A stretch of DNA of 64,000 nucleotides, from contig NC_091131.1 in assembly GCF_040183065.1 (NCBI RefSeq), positions 104,436,830 through 104,500,829 on the forward strand, written 5' to 3'. The first letter of the stretch is position 1; each line of letters begins with the position of its first letter. The position numbers and the translations under genes were made by a program. Below the pieces are notes generated by a model that did not search any database, was not told where the DNA came from, and saw nothing but the letters and a program-made list of their open reading frames with translations. Source of the DNA: Periplaneta americana. Its lineage: Eukaryota > Arthropoda > Insecta > Blattodea > Blattidae. Of the stretch, positions 42,838 through 53,739 are shown one piece after another.

Positions 42838-43546
42838 ATTAATGGAAACAAAACAAAATACATGGTAGTCAATAACAAAAATAATAATAAAACTTCTAAG
42901 TACATTGAGATTGATGATGCCAAATTTGAGACAGTCCAGAGCTTTGTATATCTTGGATCACTAGTTAATAGTAACAATGATATCTCAGAGGAAATGAGTA
43001 GAAGAATACAAAGCGCCAATAGTGTTATTATGGGCTGCAAAAAACAAGTTAAATCAAGATTGCTATCTCGTGGCACAAAATGTAGACTATATAAGACCCT
43101 AATAAAACCAGTGTTGACCTATGCATCAGAGACATGGCCTCTTAGTGAAAGGGATAAATTTATATTGGTCGCATTCTAAAGGAAGATATTGCGAAGGATT
43201 TTTGGACCTGTAAGGGATGGTGAAACTTGGAGAATAAGATATAACAACGAATTATACCAGCTTTATGAGTCTCCCGATATAATAACATCCTTTAAGATTG
43301 CTCGTCTGAGATGGGCAGGGCATGTTAAGAGAATGGATGAATGTGAAATACCTAGGAAGGTTATGGAATATGGGATTGCTGGAGGAAGGAGAGTTGGAAG
43401 GCCAAAGCTACGATGGATGGACTGTGTTAAGGACGACATTAAGAGGCTTGGAGTGAAGAACTGGTGGACGGTAGCTAAAGATCGAGACCGATGGAGAAGA
43501 ATTCTTAAGGAAGCCGAGGCCCGATCCGGGCTGTAGCGCTATGGAT
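42838..43546 (+). pseudogene. RTE-type LINE 3' fragment, family C, partner-tail LINE
   Basis: One frame from NGNKTKYMVVNN (42838) runs to EAEARSGL and a stop at 43536, broken by a single in-frame TAA at about 43178 (VAF-stop-RKILRRIFGPV, where relatives have a Glu). Motifs: FVYLGSLVNSNN, CRLYKTLIKPVLTYASETW, RLRWAGHVKRMDE, GRPKLRWMDCVKDDI, DRDRWRRILKEA. The 3' end GGGCTGTAGCGCTATGGAT (43528-43546) runs into a (GATGAT)n tail to 43623. That 19-mer matches the end of the SINE at 20525 except for one base. The 5' part (endonuclease and RT) is missing. Confidence 0.87.
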
Positions 43547-43623
43547 GATGATGATGAATTATGAAGTCGGAACGAGCAATTGCCTAATCCTTGGAGTGAT
43601 GATGATGATGATGATGATGATGA
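43547..43623. repeat. (ATG)n tail of the RTE family C fragment
   Basis: GATGATGATG tracts in two runs, separated by about 45 bp of unique sequence. Confidence 0.85.
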
Positions 43624-43629
43624 TCTTTA

Positions 43630-44502
43630 ACTTACTAACTAAAACATTGTTCTATATTTGGGCGTATGCTGGTAAGTTTAAGTCGGAGATTGTCACATAC
43701 ATCGAGCCGATTTCTGTAGCCTACTTTGTTTTTATTAGAGTTAGAGATGAAAACCCTTTCTCACACAGATACGTAGAAGCAAACTGAATTATAATCTCTA
43801 AAGCACCATTGTACAGTTCACTGCATTCTCTTTTCACTTGTGACGCGGTCCAGAAATTAATCATACTTTCCGCTTGGAATTTCATTTTAAGTCCGGTCTC
43901 ATTCGAGAGTTCAATTAACTGTTCCCTTTCATTCAATGAAAGTTTGTTAATTTCAATATCGCAATGAAAGTGATCACGAACCCATGAAAATTCGTCATAT
44001 TTACTTGGAAAATAAGTTTCAAATTGTGACCTCAGAGCTGTATTATTGTATTATTGGTGTACGACGTACAGTACATGACCATTTCAATGTGCAGACTGGG
44101 TGTAGGCAAAACTATTAAGAAAGTCATAAATACATGAAAAGGTTCGGTCCTCCGTTATGAATTTGGGTGGTCCCTGGCTGGGTTACAGAGGCGGCGCCAG
44201 ATGTGCAGGAAAAAGATGGCGAGAAACACCACGTTCATAGTGCTTTAAATCCCTCTTTTGTTGTTGAGACTAGAGTGGGAAGTCAGTAGACGAATAGGGT
44301 AATAAATTTCATAAAATGTTAGTACTGAAAGAAAAAGTGAAAGACGATTGCCATGTGTCATTTCCAAACTCTGAGATTTTCAGCTAAAGAGTGATACGCA
44401 ATTAGTTTGAATTTTATTTTTTCTTCTGCCTTTTTTGAAGGACCACAAGCGTAGACCTCGAGGACCACAGGTGGCCCGCGGACCATAGTTTGAGAAACGC
44501 TA
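43630..44502 (-). pseudogene. hAT transposase C-terminus with one TIR
   Basis: The minus-strand frame from about 44045 to 43721 reads ALRSQFETYFPSKYDEFSWV, then LNEREQLIELSNETGLKMKF and FASTYLCEKGFSSLTLIKTK; after a frameshift come YRNRLDVCDNLRLKLTSI and IEQCFS and a stop. (S)TYLCExGFSxLTxIKTKxRNRL is the C-terminal dimerisation block of ZBED/SCAND3/GTF2IRD2-like hAT transposases. The right end (44461-44502) holds a typical terminus (inverse TAGCGTTTCTCAAACTATGG). The left TIR and the N-terminal two thirds are absent, lost where it meets the ATG tail. Confidence 0.8.
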
Positions 44503-45154
44503 CTTTATAAAATACTGACAGGACTACTCATTTTCGTGCGTAGTGTAATGCAAGTTATTATGTTTTTTCTAATAGTTTCAGAATGGTGGAGAGCTTAATA
44601 TTCTGTGCCTTGGGGCCAGACAATGGTAACTGCCATTAGGAAAGTTTTGAGAAATTGCAAGAACAAAGTTTGGAAAGGCTTGCATTACTCCATTGCTATG
44701 GATTACTGACAAGGGTGAGACCTACGTTGGTCCAGCCGCAGAAGAATCTCTATTTAGAAAGGTATGAAAACATTTTGTTTGAAATCACATGTATTTTTTT
44801 CAAAAGAAAACTTGAACTTTCTACAGAGTTATAAGTCAGTCAGAAGGAACATGTTGACATTAAAATGAAGTCCTACTTGTAGCAATGAAGTGGCATGAAC
44901 TAATGTCCTATGACCGTATTGTGCTGGTCCTTAGTGTCACAGACTTAAACTGGCTCGATGTCGGCTAAGAGTGTGCACAGAATGAGCGGGTAACAGTGCA
45001 CACACACTTACCCGCTCAAGATTATAATTTGTTTGATTCACAATGCTCTTTTTGGAGGACAACTTTCATACTTAAAAATTGTTTTTATTACTATTTAAAA
45101 TGATTGCTATAAAATTATGATGTAGATCTAATAATCTTGATGTTATTATGGAAA
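44503..45154. other. unassigned
   Basis: An inverted pair about 20 bp apart lies at 44970-45016 (GTGTGCACAGAATGAGCGGG and the related TGTGCACACACACTTACCCG). No gene seen. Confidence 0.4.
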
Positions 45155-45852
45155 ATCAGTTTGCTCCATCTCTTGTCACTCTCAGAAGATCTTCAGCAGC
45201 CACAAACGTCGTTAAATGGCGAGAATGGAAACAGTGATGAAAATGTAAGCTCAAGATCAACAGCAAAAGCAGAAAATGGTAATGAAGATATTAACCCGAT
45301 AATGAATCCCACACTGGGAATGAAAGTGAAGGTAAAAAAAAAGGTATCCCCGTAACATGCCATGAAGGCACTTGGGGGGAATGGAGGTAGAGCCCCATGC
45401 TTTCCATGACCTTGGCACTAGAATGAGGTGGTGTGGTCGGCACCACGCTCTGACTGCCTTTTATCCCCGGGAAAGACCCGGTACTCAACTTTATAGGAGG
45501 CTGAGTGAACCTCGGGGCCGTTCTGAAAGTGAAGGTAGCTGAAATATCTCCACTTCCAAAATGCAGCGTGGAAAAGAAGAAAAGACAAGCTCAAATATCA
45601 GAAATTCTTTCATCGTACTAAGAGAGCAAACTGCCAAAAAGGTAAATAGGCCTAATACTTCTCGACGTCAATTTTCACATGTCCTTCGTCGCCTTCGAAG
45701 TAGGCTGGATCACAGAAACTAACTAAATGCTAGGTGTCAGGAGACCAACGATGGAGAGTGGGTTCAGTGTGGAATATGTTCGTCTTGGTGGAATGAGTTA
45801 TGTTCAAGTTACAGAGGATTTCGAGTATTTGTATGCGACTATTGTTGTTGAC
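45155..45852 (+). pseudogene. pogo/Tigger-like transposase C-terminal remnant
   Basis: Reading across the SINE at 45335: SLNGENGNSDENVS, EDINPIMNPTLGMKVKV, then AEISPLPKCSVEKKKRQAQI-SEILSSY, an in-frame stop, and further on DGEWVQCGICSSWWNELCSS and FVCDYC before the stop at 45852. The EDISPLPK(C) / KRKxQxAEI(L)TSSPYK block, followed by a Cys-rich end (W-x-Q-C-x2-C...C-x2-C), is the usual C-terminus of pogo-type DDE transposases in insects. The catalytic DDE core upstream is not recognisable. Several stops and frame changes make it a clear relic. Confidence 0.62.
45335..45523 (-). mobile_element. short retroposon with T-tract end and 14-bp TSD
   Basis: Exact TSD TGAAAGTGAAGGTA at 45321-45334 and 45524-45537. 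Read on minus it begins GAACGGCCCCGAGGTTCACT and ends GGGGATACC followed by T(8-9), as a pol III terminator would, not poly(A). I see no canonical A/B box pair, so the head type is unknown. The opposite orientation cannot be ruled out. Confidence 0.8.
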
Positions 45853-46489
45853 CCCTTTTTGTAATAATTGTTTATTATTTCTCATTTATTACATTAATTC
45901 TCATTTCTACAGTTGTAGTTAAATTTATTACTAAATCTCATATTTCTGTAATGTGCTTTGTGTTCTAGAATAATATACAAAAATTCAGTTATGAATGTAT
46001 TAAAAGCCCTTAAAATTTCTTTGTCTGCCTAAAAAATCTTCTCATATAAAACAAATTGTTTTTGCGTGAATTCAAATGTTTGTTTAATAACTTGATTACT
46101 GCAAACTCTTTATGTTTACGCTTACCCGCATTCGTCTCCTTAAAATTTTTTATTTGTTTATTATCTTCTCCCAAAGTCCATCTGCTGAATTTATAATTTG
46201 TATAATACTTGCATTCATTAAACAAATTTTCAATATTTCATTTATAATACAATAGATTCCACAGACAATAGTACACTAGGTGCGCACACTTACCCTCCTC
46301 TGCCTTATTCTATTGTGAGCTAAATTATGGAACCTGTACACAGTTCCGAAACGTTCGAGATGTCAGGTTCCAACACACGGTCGAATATGAAGGATTAACT
46401 TCCTGTAGGACCAATAAGTTAAAGTATTCTTAAACGAACAATTAACGTTAATGGACGTTCTTACAATCCTACGTAATCCGCCGAGTTAC
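45853..46489. other. unassigned
   Basis: AT-rich. The minus frame at 46010-46225 is Lys-rich and not recognised. Confidence 0.45.
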
Positions 46490-46860
46490 CTCTGTGGTGC
46501 GTGTCTGCTTCCAGCCTAGCCGGCCCGAGTTCGATTTCCGGCGGGATCAGAAATTTTTTGTAAAATTTCTACCTCGGGACTAGGAGAGATGGCATATGTC
46601 ACTGTTGATAGTGATTCGTCCGTCGGATGGTGACGCTAAGCCTGGCGGCCCCCTTGGTGATATTCGACAGGAGTAGGCTACGTGCCGGCACCGGGTTTCC
46701 CCTTCTCCCTTCCTCACCTTTATCATCATCCTCACCCATTCCCTACACTACACTTACACGAACACTTAACATACACTCACCCGAGTACACGACATAACTC
46801 TTCACAGATACACATCATGCATAACGTGGCCCGCCGAAGTGGTGTGCAATTTGAAAATGA
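46490..46860 (+). mobile_element. tRNA-derived SINE
   Basis: The head has CCTCTGTGGTGCGTG (degenerate A box) and GAGTTCGATTTCCGGCGGG (B box). AATTTTTTG follows closely. The body contains GGTGACGCTAAGCCTGGCGG and a pyrimidine-rich 3' part. No TSD fixed; the end is approximate. Confidence 0.62.
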
Positions 46861-47677
46861 GTCACAGTCCTGCCATCTATCCGCAGTATGCGGAACTCGA
46901 ATCATGCCAAGTGAAGTGGGTATTAGATACACACACACAATTCTACGTTAATGTAGGCTATATGGAAACATTAAGGGTCAAAAAACTAACAAATACGTTC
47001 TTTCAACCCAACATTATATTAGATTATTACCAAAAATAAGCTATTTAAAATACCTGTCCACAAACATGAAAATTTGACAGTATACCTACTGTTACAAGAT
47101 AGTTTCTCTCAAATGGATCAATAAAACTAAATGCTGATTTTTCCAAATTTCATTAGAGGAAGGAGCCTTTCAGATTGCGTCATGCAAGGCATTCCGTCGA
47201 CCCCACTCATGGACCGGAATTCTGATTTTCCTCAAGAAATCGAACAACTTTTGTTTAAAACGTTTCTTTCTCTACAGTTAGGTCTTAAGAAGTTACAACC
47301 TGTTTAAAAACATTCAAAGTTTTCCACTTCATAAATACTAAGTGTGAGAACCCCTTGTTACATGGCACACATCAACACGATAGTCAAATTCTTGCCATAT
47401 TCTTTATGGATTCAATCGCAGTAATGCAATGATCGCATAGATTACTTCTTTAAGGTTTTGGGGTAGAAGTGGCACAAAACTGCATCCTTCACATGTCAAG
47501 TATGGTGAGCTGGGAGGTCAAGGGCGATAGGCTAGATGAGCGGCGGTAGAACGTCCGGTAGATGATCAATTAGGAAATGTCTACGAAACAACGTTTATAG
47601 CATTGTTATTGAATTTGTTTTCGCAAGCTGCAGAACATAGAACGACTTATAGTCTGTTATGGAGTTGTCACCAACCG
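46861..47677. other. unassigned
   Basis: No feature recognised. Confidence 0.45.
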
Positions 47678-48226
47678 CTAACCTAACCTAGAACGTCAAA
47701 CACTCAGAAAATCAACTGCTAAACTAACCTAGAACGTCAAACTTCCAGAAAACCAACCGCTAACCTAACCTAGAACGTCAAACACTTAGAAAACAAACTG
47801 CTAACCTAACCTAGAACGTCAAACACTTAGAAAACCAATCGCTAACCTAACCTAGAACGTCAATCACTTAGAAAACCAACCGTTAATCTAACCTTGAACG
47901 TCAAGCACTTAGAAAAACAACTGCTAACCTAACCTAGAACGTCAAACACTTAGAAAACCAACTGCTAACCTAACCTAGAATATCAAACACTTATAAAACC
48001 TAACCTAGAACGTCAGACACTTATAAAACCAACTACTAACCTAACCTAGAACGTCAAACGCTTAGAAAATCAAATGCTGACCTAACCTAGAACTTCAAAC
48101 ACTTAGAAAACAAATCGCTAACCTAACCTAGAACGTCAACCACTTAGAAAACCAACCGCTAATCTAACCCAACCTAGAACGTCAAACAATTAGAAAAATC
48201 AACTGCTAACCTAACCTAGAACGTCG
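47678..48226. repeat. 41-bp minisatellite containing telomere-like motif
   Basis: About 13 tandem copies with a 41-bp period (for example unit starts at 47761 and 47802). The unit begins CTAACCTAACCTAGAACGTC and ends ACACTTAGAAAACCAACTG. The first part holds two AACCT units, the complement of the insect telomere repeat TTAGG. A few copies have deletions or an extra CTAACC. Confidence 0.93.
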
Positions 48227-49619
48227 AATCTTACATTTTGAAACTATGAGAGAGTTTGGCTATCAAATGACGTGTATAATGTTAATTTCTCATTAATACT
48301 TACTTAATAATAATCATATGAAAGTGTTACCACGCTGTATATTTTGTTTAGTGTAAACAGTATGCAACGCGCCAATTTTTAAACTGTAACAAAATCTGAG
48401 ACAATGAGTTTGACGTATAAAATTAATTTACCTAATATAATGCATAATTTTATATAATTCTAGCAGAATAAACATCGCATTCTAGGGCTCGACGTCGGAG
48501 TACATACAAGAATACTCTTACACTAATGGCGAGCAATTTAGTTTTTGATCGATCTGAATTATACGTAACAGCCTATTGATCCGCTAACAGCTGTATTCAG
48601 CCCCTATCATTGCATTCAAACTCTGAGCAGTCGCGGCATTTATTAACCCATTCATTTTATAAAAAGGTTTCGATTACCGTTTTGTCGTAAAATGACACGT
48701 ATGACAATAGAATTTAGTTTTTACGGTGTCTACTATTGTCATTGGAATTTATTGTGCCTCTTTTTAAATTATGAAACGCTTATCAAAATGTTTTGGCTAG
48801 AAAACGTGAACAGTTTCACATTTCAAACTCCCCCCCCCCCCACCTTTCACTGCTCAGTAAAATTGATATTATGTAATTTATGAATTCGTTGTTAAATAAC
48901 AATTGGCAATTTCTCTGACAAAGGGTGAGTTCCCAAAGGACGAGTGCGCATGTTCCTTTCTGCAAATGGCCGCACCGACCGAAACAAAACAATAACGAAA
49001 AGCTATTTTTCTGAGTGACAAGCGAGAGACGCCCAGTGCTAGGAGAAGGGTAGCAGCTCTTTTCATATGAGGAAACTGGCTTGTTTTGTTGACAGCTGTC
49101 AAATGTCTGACATTCTAGCTAGCCAGAATGGCTATTGCAATCCCAAGTTTTCTCCATGCTACATATTCTTTATGAGTAGGCCTACTCTTTTATGCTCTAT
49201 TAATGGCTGCTCTACTCTTTTTTTTAATATATGAACTTTTATTGGAAGCAAATTTGGAACTATTTCGAAAATTTTTAGGTGAATTAAAGTTCCACAGTAA
49301 ATTTCAATAACATAGCCAAAAAAATAGACATGTTTAAGGAAACTTTAGCTTAATTTAATTAAATAATCTTACGGAAACGCTAAATTTTTTTGTGGCCACT
49401 TCCTAAAAGCAAACGTGAAAGTGTTCACGTCATTAAGTCCCACTACAGGAGAGAACTATCCTACTTTCCTTGCCTTCTTAATTATAGTAATTATCAGAAT
49501 GAGGAGAAAAGTTTCCCATCGCAAGAGAAAGAACCCCTTCTCACATGCAATTAATTTTTTGGTTCATAGACTCCAAAGACCGACTGCGATGACGGCACAC
49601 AAAACGTCCGGTCCGACTA
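48227..49619. other. unassigned
   Basis: AT-rich with a C-run at 48831-48841. Short frames at 48692-48883 and 48878-49102 have no recognised similarity. TAGGCCTA at 49177. Confidence 0.45.
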
Positions 49620-51430
49620 CAACCTTGACTCCCACGACTAGGACTATAACTCTGGTTACAATCGACCACGACTAAGACTACGATTAAGATTTCGGCTACG
49701 TTCTTCACTCCGACTTCGACCTCGTTCTCCACTCCTACTATGGCTTCAGCTCATTCTGACTACGATTATGACTCATACTTCGATTACGACTGTGACTTCG
49801 ACTCAGATCTGAGTCATAAGTCAACTCCGACTTTGATTCATGATTCGACTACGACTCTGACTTCGACTGATTCTGACTTCGACTTTGATTCATACTTCGA
49901 CTCCGACTGTGGCTTCGACACTATTCCGTATATGTAGAGACGAGAATTTCATGCACTATAAAATCCCAAAATATGCATGCATTCATGCACTACCAAACTG
50001 TGAAACACGCAGGACCAAGCAAAAAATACATTAAAATATGCACTTTCATTTTTGTTCCAAATGTCTTATTTCACTTCACTTTTTTTTTTCTTGCACAGTT
50101 AACAACTAACAACATTTCTAAATTAGTTTCTGTGAGGTTCCTGCGCTTGTCGGCAGAGAATGACCTCTCTACATTGCAAGAAGTTATGGGTGCAAACTTG
50201 AATGAACCTTTTTCTGTTATTTAGTTTTTTTTTTCTTTTCCTTCTTCTATCCTGATTCCTGAAACTAAAATCGGGGTTGTAAAAATCGAGAAACTTAGGT
50301 GTCCACTCAAAACCATTCAAACATGCATTTAAATTGAATATAGGCCTCATGTATATTATATGCATGATTAAGCTAAAAATTGCTTAAATATGCATTATGC
50401 ATGTTTTTATCCCCAAAAATGGCCAAAACATGAAAATATGCACGGAAAAAGTACATATAGCCTATTTGGAACTGGAAAGTAATGAAATGGATAGGCCTAA
50501 GTACTAAGTTTGACCTATGTCCTATGTTGCTATAAAAACATGCATTTGCATGGAATTCTCGTCTCTACTTATATGTATTAATTAATTTATTTCTTCTTCT
50601 TCTTCTTCTTCTTCTTCTTTCTGCTTATCTACAGTGCTGTTCTGAACTCCCGACCACAAACGTTTGCTCATACGGAGTCATTTCTTTAATTTATAATTCT
50701 GTTTTATGTATATAGCAGTTTTTTAATTTATCTTTTGATGTATATGATAAATAAAAACTTACTGTAATTCTGTAAAAAAAACTGATTCCGACTTCAACTT
50801 TGATCCATACTTCGACTCCGATTGTGACATAGATTCTGACTATGGCGCCAACTGATTTCGACTACGACTTTGTTTCATACTTTGACTCCGATTCCATATT
50901 ATTATCATTACCAGTACTAGTTGGAGCAATTACTATATTGTTAACTGATCGAAATCTAAATACATCCTTTTTTGAGTCATACTTCAATCCCGATTATGAC
51001 TCATACTTCGATTACGACTGTGACTTCGACTCCGACTTTATGAGTCATACTTCAACTTCGACTATGACTCATACTTCGATTAAGACTGTGATTTCGACTC
51101 CGGCTCCATGAGTCATATTTCAAATTCGACTATGACTCATGCTTCGATTAAGACTGCGATTTCGACTCCGGCTCCATGACTCATATTTCAACTTCGACTA
51201 TGACTCATACTTCGATTACGACTGTGACTTCGACTCCGAGTTTATGAGTCATACTTCAACTTCGACTATGTCTCATACTTCGATTAAGACTGCGACTTCG
51301 ACTCCGGCTCCATGAGTCATACTTCAACTCCGACTATGACTCATGCTTCGATTATGACTGTGACTTCCATTCCGACTCTATGAGTCAGACTTCAATTCCG
51401 ACTATGACTCACTTCGATTTTGATTATGAG
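49620..51430. repeat. GACTWC hexamer-based satellite, 68-bp period, interrupted
   Basis: A degenerate array of GACTTC, GATTAC and GACTCC hexamers. In the right part a fixed 68-bp unit is evident: ACTATG(A)CTCAT starts at 51061, 51129, 51197, 51265, 51333 and 51401. The array is split by a hAT MITE (49935-50567) and a unique or TTC stretch to about 50780. Open Asp/Tyr/Ser/Phe-rich frames ([14 protein letters not shown] type) follow from the hexamer register and are not genes. Confidence 0.9.
49935..50567. mobile_element. hAT MITE with relic transposase C-terminus
   Basis: TIRs TAGAGACGAGAATTTCATGC and (inverse) TAGAGACGAGAATTCCATGC. The flanks CGTATATG (49927-49934) and CTTATATG (50568-50575) are an 8-bp TSD with one mismatch. 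Inside, on minus (about 50225-50095), a frame reads FKFAPITSCNVERSFSA then RRNLTETNLEMLLVVNCA. This is the hAT dimerisation block and aligns with LKFAPLTSVSVERSFSAFK of the element at 12538. So it is an internal deletion derivative of a related autonomous element. Confidence 0.85.
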
Positions 51431-52022
51431 TCAGGTTAGAACACCTACCAATTAGCTATACACATTTTGACATAGATAATGCTTGTGTACAATATTTCAA
51501 ATATGTTCTCATTGTTTGTGCTGAAGTGGAACGAAGTTTTTCTAGACGTAAGACTATGTTTTCTAGCAACACACAATAATTCTCCTTTGAAAATTTAAAA
51601 TTTTGTGGTTTGTTATTCACTGCAACAAAATATGAAATGAAAAATTATGCGAAATAAAAACGTAATACACCATCATATTAACATAGTGAAATAATAAGGT
51701 TGATACTTGTCAATGTTATATTAGGTGTATTTTCTACAGACAGAACATAGAATGTCTTTAAAATAGTGCAATTTTTCTTTAACAAAGAAAGTGATGTCTA
51801 AATTTTTCTTTAGCAGATAGTTGTGTTTCGAAGTCAAAGGAGTGGCTTTCAACCACCCAAATGCTGAGGACTAACTTACCGTGATGATAAGCATGAGTTC
51901 AAAGGAACGAAAGACACTGCGTTAACTCACCCCAACTCCGAGACGTAGGCTACTCAAAGTTAGAGGCGCACGAAGCGTACTGATACTATAACGGCATATA
52001 ATTATTTCTCAGGCCTACTCAT
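51431..52022. other. unassigned
   Basis: No feature recognised. Confidence 0.45.
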
Positions 52023-52150
52023 TACAAATGGTTGTTTGTTTAGTCAACTGTCCGAAGGCAGGTGTGAACCTCATATGTGACACTATAAGGCATCACTCAT
52101 GAGGCGCTAAGCTAGGAGACAATGAGGTAGGGTGGCCAGTTCTTTTTCCC
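52023..52150 (-). repeat. copy of the CTGTCTTCGGACAG repeat family
   Basis: Read on minus it ends CTGCCTTCGGACAG then TTGACTAAACAAACAACC. It shares GCCTCATGAGTGATGCCTTA with 32632-32745. One stem base has changed (C opposite A). Confidence 0.8.
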
Positions 52151-52232
52151 ACTCCATTGCATACATCGCTCACTAGTTACATAGTGCACTAAATACTATT
52201 TATTTTGCTAAGTTTTATACGTCTTCCATTAA

Positions 52233-53138
52233 TCTACGTAAAGATTAATATTTTAGCCCTACAGAATATATCTGTTATGGTAACAATGATAATTATTAGA
52301 GGAGGTCGAACGCGGGTCCTTGGTTCTACGTCCAAGTGCTCTAACCACTGAGCTTCGCCAAAGTTCAATCTACAGCACCGGATCGAATACCTCTCATCTA
52401 GTGTTTTTCCCTTTGTGGCCTGACTCCAAGTTCGAGGTTTTTTAGTACGTTATTTTACGACGCTTTATCAACATCTTAGGTTATTTAGCGTCTGAATGAG
52501 ATGAAAGTGATAATTCCGGTGAAATGAGTCCGGGGTCCAGCACCGAAAGTTACCCAGCATTTGTTCATATTGGGTTGAGGGAAAACCCCGGAAAAACCTC
52601 AACCAGGTAAGTTGCCCCGACCGGGAATCGAACCCGGGCCACCTGGTTTTAGAGCCAGACGCACTAACCGTTACTCCACAGGTTTTGGACTCCAAGTTCG
52701 ACATATATGTTGACATAATATTAAGTCAACTGCCATTATACAAGGAGGGCACTCAATTGAGTGACTTGGTGGCCGTGATTCTACAGTAATATGCACTTTT
52801 GGACGAAGAATCTACGTTAAGATTTTCTGTAGGACCAAAAAATTAATCTTTACGTAAATTCTTCGCCCAACAGTGCATATTACTGGGGAATCTCGGCCAC
52901 CAAGTCATTCAATTGAATGCGCTCCTTCTATAAAGGCGGTTGACTTAATAGCCTATATGCCAACATATATGTCGAACTTGGAGTCAGGCCACAAAAGGAA
53001 AACACTAGAGGAGAGAGATTCGATCCGGTGCTATGGATGAACTTCGGCGTAGTTCAGTGGTTAGAGCACTTGATACGTAGCACAAGGACCCGGGTTCGAT
53101 GCCCGGCGCCGGAGCGAATTTTTCTCCTCTAATAATCA
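52233..53138. mobile_element. foldback tRNA element, family B, 12-bp TSD, with nested SINE
   Basis: TSD GTCTTCCATTAA exact at 52221-52232 and 53139-53150. Order: inverted tail, minus-strand tRNA-like unit (about 52304-52375), inverted arm (interrupted by a SINE at 52436-52687, then on to about 52800), a central forward tail piece (TTAATCTTTACGTA at about 52842), forward arm, plus-strand tRNA-like unit (about 53040-53115; GTAGTTCAGTGGTTAGAGC and GGGTTCGATGCCC), then GAATTTTTCTCC. The uninterrupted right arm shows the SINE target sequence as a single copy. Confidence 0.9.
52436..52687 (-). mobile_element. tRNA-derived SINE nested in the foldback element
   Basis: Exact 14-bp TSD GACTCCAAGTTCGA at 52422-52435 and 52688-52701. 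The minus-strand head has GAGTAACGGTTAGTGCG and GGGTTCGATTCCCGG. The body and tail (AGCGTCGTAAAATAACG) match the SINE at 27723. Clean boundaries make it a good reference copy. Confidence 0.94.
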
Positions 53139-53150
53139 GTCTTCCATTAA

Positions 53151-53739
53151 GATAATTATATTTAATTCCAACCTTACGTCACTGCTACTACTAATCTAGT
53201 CTCTTCAAGTAAATTGAAATAAAAATTGTAACAAATGTGCACATTATCGGGGAAAGTTCAGATTTTTGTTATAGATTACGCTATGTACATGTTCATTTGG
53301 CTAACAGTGCAATAAACGCAAATCAAGAAAATTCTAAGAGCGAGAGACCTCGCTTAACATTTCACTCCAACCACAAAACGTGAAGCAAATCTGCGAGCTC
53401 CCTAGCTCTTTGGCCACCCGCACAACTTGTTTATCATCCTTTCATCGGCTGAAAGGTTCATGCTCCGCAGATTTCCCGTCACGCTACGCAGCCCTTGAAC
53501 GATGTGGCACAGGAGACTCGCAAAACTAATTCGGGAAAACCATTTGGATGAGGATATAAAAATATACAATTAGAACCTCATGCAAAAAGTATATCTATAC
53601 TTTTAGTACCTCTGGCTCTAAGAAGAAAAAGTAGTGATAAAGCAATGTCAACTGATGTGGCCAATGACATCATCTAGGAACAGCGAGCGGGACTCGTACG
53701 TCGTGGCTGCACTCGGGCGTGGGTTTAAATTCTTTTTGG
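53151..53739. other. unassigned
   Basis: No feature recognised. Confidence 0.45.

Noticed and set aside
47678..48226. A CRISPR-like array because of regular spacing
   Set aside because: Units are fully tandem with similar sequence throughout and no unique spacers; the genome is eukaryotic. It is a minisatellite.
49740..51111. Asp/Tyr/Ser-rich plus-strand frames (DYDSYFDYD type), acidic repeat-protein-like
   Set aside because: Product of the GACTWC hexamer satellite; interrupted by stops and a MITE, and no start context.
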